Of a stretch of 64,000 nt of DNA, positions 61,459 through 64,000 are shown one piece after another. The stretch is from Thermatribacter velox (GTDB taxonomy: Bacteria; Atribacterota; Atribacteria; Atribacterales; Thermatribacteraceae), in NCBI RefSeq assembly GCF_038396615.1, contig NZ_CP121689.1, positions 124,001 through 188,000 of the forward strand, given 5' to 3'. The translations under genes and the position numbers were made by a program. The notes beneath the pieces are model-generated. The model was not told the origin of the DNA. It did not search any database and worked only from the letters and a program-made list of their open reading frames with translations. Positions within the stretch are counted from its first letter, which is position 1. The number at the start of each line of letters is the position of its first letter.

Positions 61459-63315
61459 ATGTCTCGAACTTTTGTGGTTGACACAACGAAAAGCAAGCAT
61501 GTAAGGTTACACCCGGTTTCCATAAGTAGTGTAAAGCTTACAGAAGGCGATTTTTGGGCAGGCAAAGTGCAGCTCATGGAAAAGGTTACCCTGCCACTGC
61601 AATATCAAATCATGGAAGAAACCGGTCGGATGGACAATTTTAGAATTGCTGCCTCAAAAATTTCTGGTGAGTTTTCAGGCTTTTTCTTCAACGATACCGA
61701 CATTTACAAGTGGATAGAGGCAGTGTCCTATCTTTTGGCTGGCAACAGAAATGAAAAACTGGAGAGGTTGGTTGACGAGGTTATAGAAGAAATAAAGCTG
61801 GCTCAGGACGAGGATGGCTACCTGGATACCTATTTCACCCTTTCCCGCAAGCCAGACCGCTGGACTAATCTCAAGGATATGCATGAGCTTTACTGTGCCG
61901 GGCATCTCTTTCAGGCAGCCATTGCCCACCACAGGGCTACTGGGAAAAGCAGTCTTCTGGATGTGGCCATCAGGTTTGCAGAACACATTGCTTCGGTTTT
62001 TGGCCCCCGGAAAAGAAAGGGTGTTCCTGGACATCCGGAGGTGGAAATGGCTCTTGTAGAGCTTTACCGGGAAACGGGTGAGCGGAAGTATCTGGACCTG
62101 GCCCGGTTTTTCATAGATGAAAGAGGCAAGGGTTTAATTGGTGGAAACACCTATCATATAGACCATAAGCCGTTTAGAGAGCTGGATGAAATTGTTGGCC
62201 ATGCGGTTCGGTCTCTGTATCTCAACTGCGGTGCTGCCGATCTCTACATGGAGATCGGTGATAAAGGCCTCTGGAATGCTCTGGAGAGATTATGGATTGA
62301 CCTGGTAACCAGAAAGATGTATGTGACTGGGGGAGCAGGAGCAAGGCATGAAGGGGAGGCGTTTGGAGAAGCTTATGAACTTCCCAATGAAAAAGCCTAT
62401 GCGGAAACCTGTGCTGCCATTGCCAGTTTTATGTGGAATTACCGAATGCTTCTTGTCTCGGGTGAAAGCAGATTTTCCGACCTGATGGAGCTTGTTCTTT
62501 ATAACGGAATTTTACCTGGGATTTCCTTAGATGGAAAAGAGTACTTTTACGTTAACCCCCTGGCAGATAGAGGAGGCCACCGGAGGCAAAGATGGTTTGC
62601 CTGTGCCTGTTGTCCGCCCAATGTGGCAAGAACCCTGACTGCGCTTCCCGGATATCTCTATGCGCTTTCTCCAGAAGGAATATGGGTCAACCTCTATGCG
62701 AGCAATGTTGCTGAGCTTGAGGTGGCTGGTTCCCGAGTGAAGATAGAAGAGAAGACCAGGTACCCCTGGGAAGGGCTGGTGGAGTTCAAGGTAAGTGGCA
62801 ACGTTTCGTGCTCGCTTTATCTGCGAAAGCCGGAGTGGTGCAGGGAATTTTCGGTGAGTGTGAATGGTAAAGTGGTGGAGCCGGTGCTTGAAAATGGGTA
62901 TCTGAAAATCAGCAAAAACTGGCACGATGGTGATACGGTTTCTCTGAACCTTGCTATGGATTCGGAGCTTCTGGAGAGTCATCCCCGGGTGCAAGACAAC
63001 GTGGGAAGAGTGGCTATTCGCAGAGGCCCAATTATTTACTGTGTGGAAGCAGAGGATAACCCCGGTATGGATGTTTGGGACCTTGAGATATCCAGAGACA
63101 GAGACCTGAAGGCAGAACACCGGGATATCCTGGGTGGTGTAGTGGCAATCAGAGGAAAAGGGTATGTTGCTGACCCGAACGCCTGGGAGAGGTTATATCT
63201 GACCATTAAAGAAGCAAATAACTTCAGGAAAGAAGTGGAATTCACTGCTATTCCTTACTATGCTTGGGCTAACAGAACTCCAGGACCTATGGAAGTTTGG
63301 ATAAAAGCCAGGTAA
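61459..63315 (+). CDS. GH127 beta-L-arabinofuranosidase (DUF1680)
   Basis: A 618-residue (alpha/alpha)6-barrel hydrolase. Residues matching the zinc-cysteine active site of HypBA1 are visible: E307 (YELP), E316 and C318 (AETCA), C384 and C385 (CACCPPN). Family blocks HELYCAGHLFQAAIAH and GHAVRSLYLNCG also fit. It releases L-arabinofuranose from plant arabinan or extensin oligosaccharides using a cysteine nucleophile. No signal peptide, so it acts on imported oligosaccharides. Confidence 0.93.
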   Translation: MSRTFVVDTTKSKHVRLHPVSISSVKLTEGDFWAGKVQLMEKVTLPLQYQIMEETGRMDNFRIAASKISGEFSGFFFNDTDIYKWIEAVSYLLAGNRNEKLERLVDEVIEEIKLAQDEDGYLDTYFTLSRKPDRWTNLKDMHELYCAGHLFQAAIAHHRATGKSSLLDVAIRFAEHIASVFGPRKRKGVPGHPEVEMALVELYRETGERKYLDLARFFIDERGKGLIGGNTYHIDHKPFRELDEIVGHAVRSLYLNCGAADLYMEIGDKGLWNALERLWIDLVTRKMYVTGGAGARHEGEAFGEAYELPNEKAYAETCAAIASFMWNYRMLLVSGESRFSDLMELVLYNGILPGISLDGKEYFYVNPLADRGGHRRQRWFACACCPPNVARTLTALPGYLYALSPEGIWVNLYASNVAELEVAGSRVKIEEKTRYPWEGLVEFKVSGNVSCSLYLRKPEWCREFSVSVNGKVVEPVLENGYLKISKNWHDGDTVSLNLAMDSELLESHPRVQDNVGRVAIRRGPIIYCVEAEDNPGMDVWDLEISRDRDLKAEHRDILGGVVAIRGKGYVADPNAWERLYLTIKEANNFRKEVEFTAIPYYAWANRTPGPMEVWIKAR

Positions 63316-63404
63316 AGCCTGAACACCTGAGAGACTTGCTTGGTAAGATGATTTAAGAAGCTTTTCTGGTTGGCAAGCTGGAAAAAGGTTACTGTATCCC
63401 GGCT

Positions 63405-63425
63405 TGGTAAGATGGTAAGACCAGA
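63405..63425 (+). promoter_or_regulatory. FadR/GntR-type operator, copy 2
   Basis: Identical to 60692-60712, including the palindrome TGGTAAGACCA at 63413-63423. It lies about 200 bp before the sugar-binding-protein gene, just downstream of a plausible promoter, so the same repressor should control uptake. Confidence 0.7.
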
Positions 63426-63488
63426 TGTTGAAGCAGGTCCTGGTGGCATGTTGAGTTGATGATGCTCTTTTTGAGAAGGAGGTGAAAG

Positions 63489-63518
63489 ATGGAAGAAAAG
63501 GTTAACATCGGTAACTAA
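63489..63518 (+). CDS. Nine-codon leader open frame
   Basis: ATG 63489 follows AAGGAGGTGAAAG, a stronger ribosome site than that of the downstream gene, and reads MEEKVNIGN then TAA. It may be a leader peptide or the stub of a lost gene. No attenuator hairpin was identified. Confidence 0.25.
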   Translation: MEEKVNIGN

Positions 63519-63618
63519 AACGTGGATTTCTACTGCTTGGTTTATAAGCAGTGAGCTGGTGCAGGATGTGTGGTTGGCAATGTTTTATCGAATTTTAGTT
63601 TGAGGGGGGTAAGGTACT

Positions 63619-64000
63619 GTGAGCAAAAAATTGTTAATTGGTTTACTGGTTCTGGTGTGGTCTTTGGCAGTAAGTTTTGGAGCCTTTGCGGCGACCACTT
63701 TGACCTTCCAGAGCTATTCCAATCCCACTGAGCAGGTTGCCCAGTTTATCCAGAAGGTTCTGATTCCCGAACTTCAAAAAGCTCATCCCGATGTAGAAGT
63801 GAATTACGTGTATATCCCATTTGCCGAATATATGTCAACCATTCTTCAGCAGGCTATTTCCAACACCCTACCTGACCTGGTTTATCTGGATAATCCCTGG
63901 GTACCTCAGCTAATCGAGGCAGGTGTTTTCCAGAAAATCACTGATAACGTGATGCAGGACCTTGGTGAAGATTTCTGGATGGACTTCTTCCCTGGCCATC
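63619..64000 (+). CDS. Sugar ABC importer substrate-binding protein (partial, runs off the window)
   Basis: GTG 63619 after GAGGGGGGTAAGG opens a frame to the window end. The first 127 residues show a signal peptide (VSFGAFAAT) and a family-1 binding-protein core (FIQKVLIPELQKAHPDVEVN, ISNTLPDLVYLDNPWVPQLI). CUT1 transporters of this type carry oligosaccharides. With GH127 and the shared operator upstream, arabinose-containing oligosaccharides are the likely cargo. Confidence 0.88.
   Translation, partial: MSKKLLIGLLVLVWSLAVSFGAFAATTLTFQSYSNPTEQVAQFIQKVLIPELQKAHPDVEVNYVYIPFAEYMSTILQQAISNTLPDLVYLDNPWVPQLIEAGVFQKITDNVMQDLGEDFWMDFFPGH

Larger units (their letters stand above)
63316..63618. other. 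Leader region of the arabinoside importer gene
   Basis: Holds a TGGTAAGAT half-site (63341-63349), a possible -35 TTGGCA (63370-63375), the 21-bp operator, and a strong AAGGAGGTGA ribosome site followed by a 9-codon open frame (63489-63518) before the importer gene. Confidence 0.5.

Noticed and set aside
1-64000. CRISPR array, restriction-modification, or a known defence system
   Set aside because: I saw no regularly spaced direct repeats and no Cas, restriction or retron genes. The only RNA-guided nuclease is the transposon TnpB.
1-64000. rRNA genes
   Set aside because: No rRNA-like conserved blocks were seen; the only structural RNA genes I can support are tRNA-Trp, the riboswitch and the predicted omega-RNA.

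Overview
The window (about 46% GC by eye) looks like chromosomal DNA of a diderm, flagellated, fermentative, probably thermophilic bacterium. The evidence is FliW-CsrA at the left edge, a complete Lpt lipopolysaccharide-export set, a minimal SufC-SufB iron-sulfur pair, many radical-SAM and ferredoxin-type proteins, several sugar ABC importers, a GH127 arabinofuranosidase and an archaeal-type DUF234 ATPase. An Atribacterota/Caldatribacterium-like or similar deep-branching thermophile fits best, but this is inference and no marker gene in the window settles it.

Layout. 0-6 kb: flagellar/CsrA regulators, then a secreted thioredoxin, then lptC-lptA-lptB-lptF/G and a DUF3084 envelope protein, all on +. 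5.8-9.9 kb: a minus-strand operon with an NAD-type isocitrate dehydrogenase, a B12-radical SAM enzyme, a fumarylacetoacetate-hydrolase-family enzyme and an AEC carrier. 10-19 kb: a PLP decarboxylase, SufCB, a stand-alone Lrp/AsnC effector domain, a LexA homologue that lacks its self-cleavage residues, YjbQ, an Fe-ADH-family enzyme, a cupin, a PflX-like radical SAM protein, a DUF2148 protein and two unknown membrane proteins. 18.8-25 kb: a 1024-residue coiled-coil LysM protein with a recent internal duplication, a nitroreductase, DUF951, YchF and an MJ1487-type radical SAM protein. 25-28.3 kb: rfbACDB for dTDP-L-rhamnose, with every junction an ATGA overlap.

28.5-39.8 kb carries an aldo/keto reductase and two complete CUT2-type sugar importers (the first RhaSTPQ-like, the second AI-2/ribose-like) with a DeoR regulator between them. 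In both loci a strong terminator lies between the binding-protein gene and the ATPase gene. 39.8-52.4 kb is an accessory, partly decayed zone: two eroded ends of the same DDE transposase, a tRNA-Trp, a secreted-protein gene broken by two frameshifts, a DUF234 ATPase, a c-di-GMP-I riboswitch upstream of a papain-like lipoprotein, a MATE exporter, a TnpB element with matched end hairpins and only the tail of tnpA, an oxidoreductase, a methyltransferase, a radical SAM protein and an FmdB relic.

52.4-64 kb has a drug exporter, three small secreted proteins, a Ca2+-type P-ATPase, an exported SagB-type nitroreductase, a DUF4405 membrane protein, and finally a sugar-uptake regulon: a FadR/GntR repressor, a GH127 beta-L-arabinofuranosidase and the start of an ABC importer. 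An identical 21-bp operator-like sequence precedes both the repressor gene and the importer gene.

The observations most worth following up are the c-di-GMP riboswitch with a predicted anti-Shine-Dalgarno platform, the LexA-like protein without its catalytic dyad, the TnpB element with an unusual RuvC-II site, and the GH127 operator pair. I did not find a CRISPR array or a recognisable multi-gene defence system.
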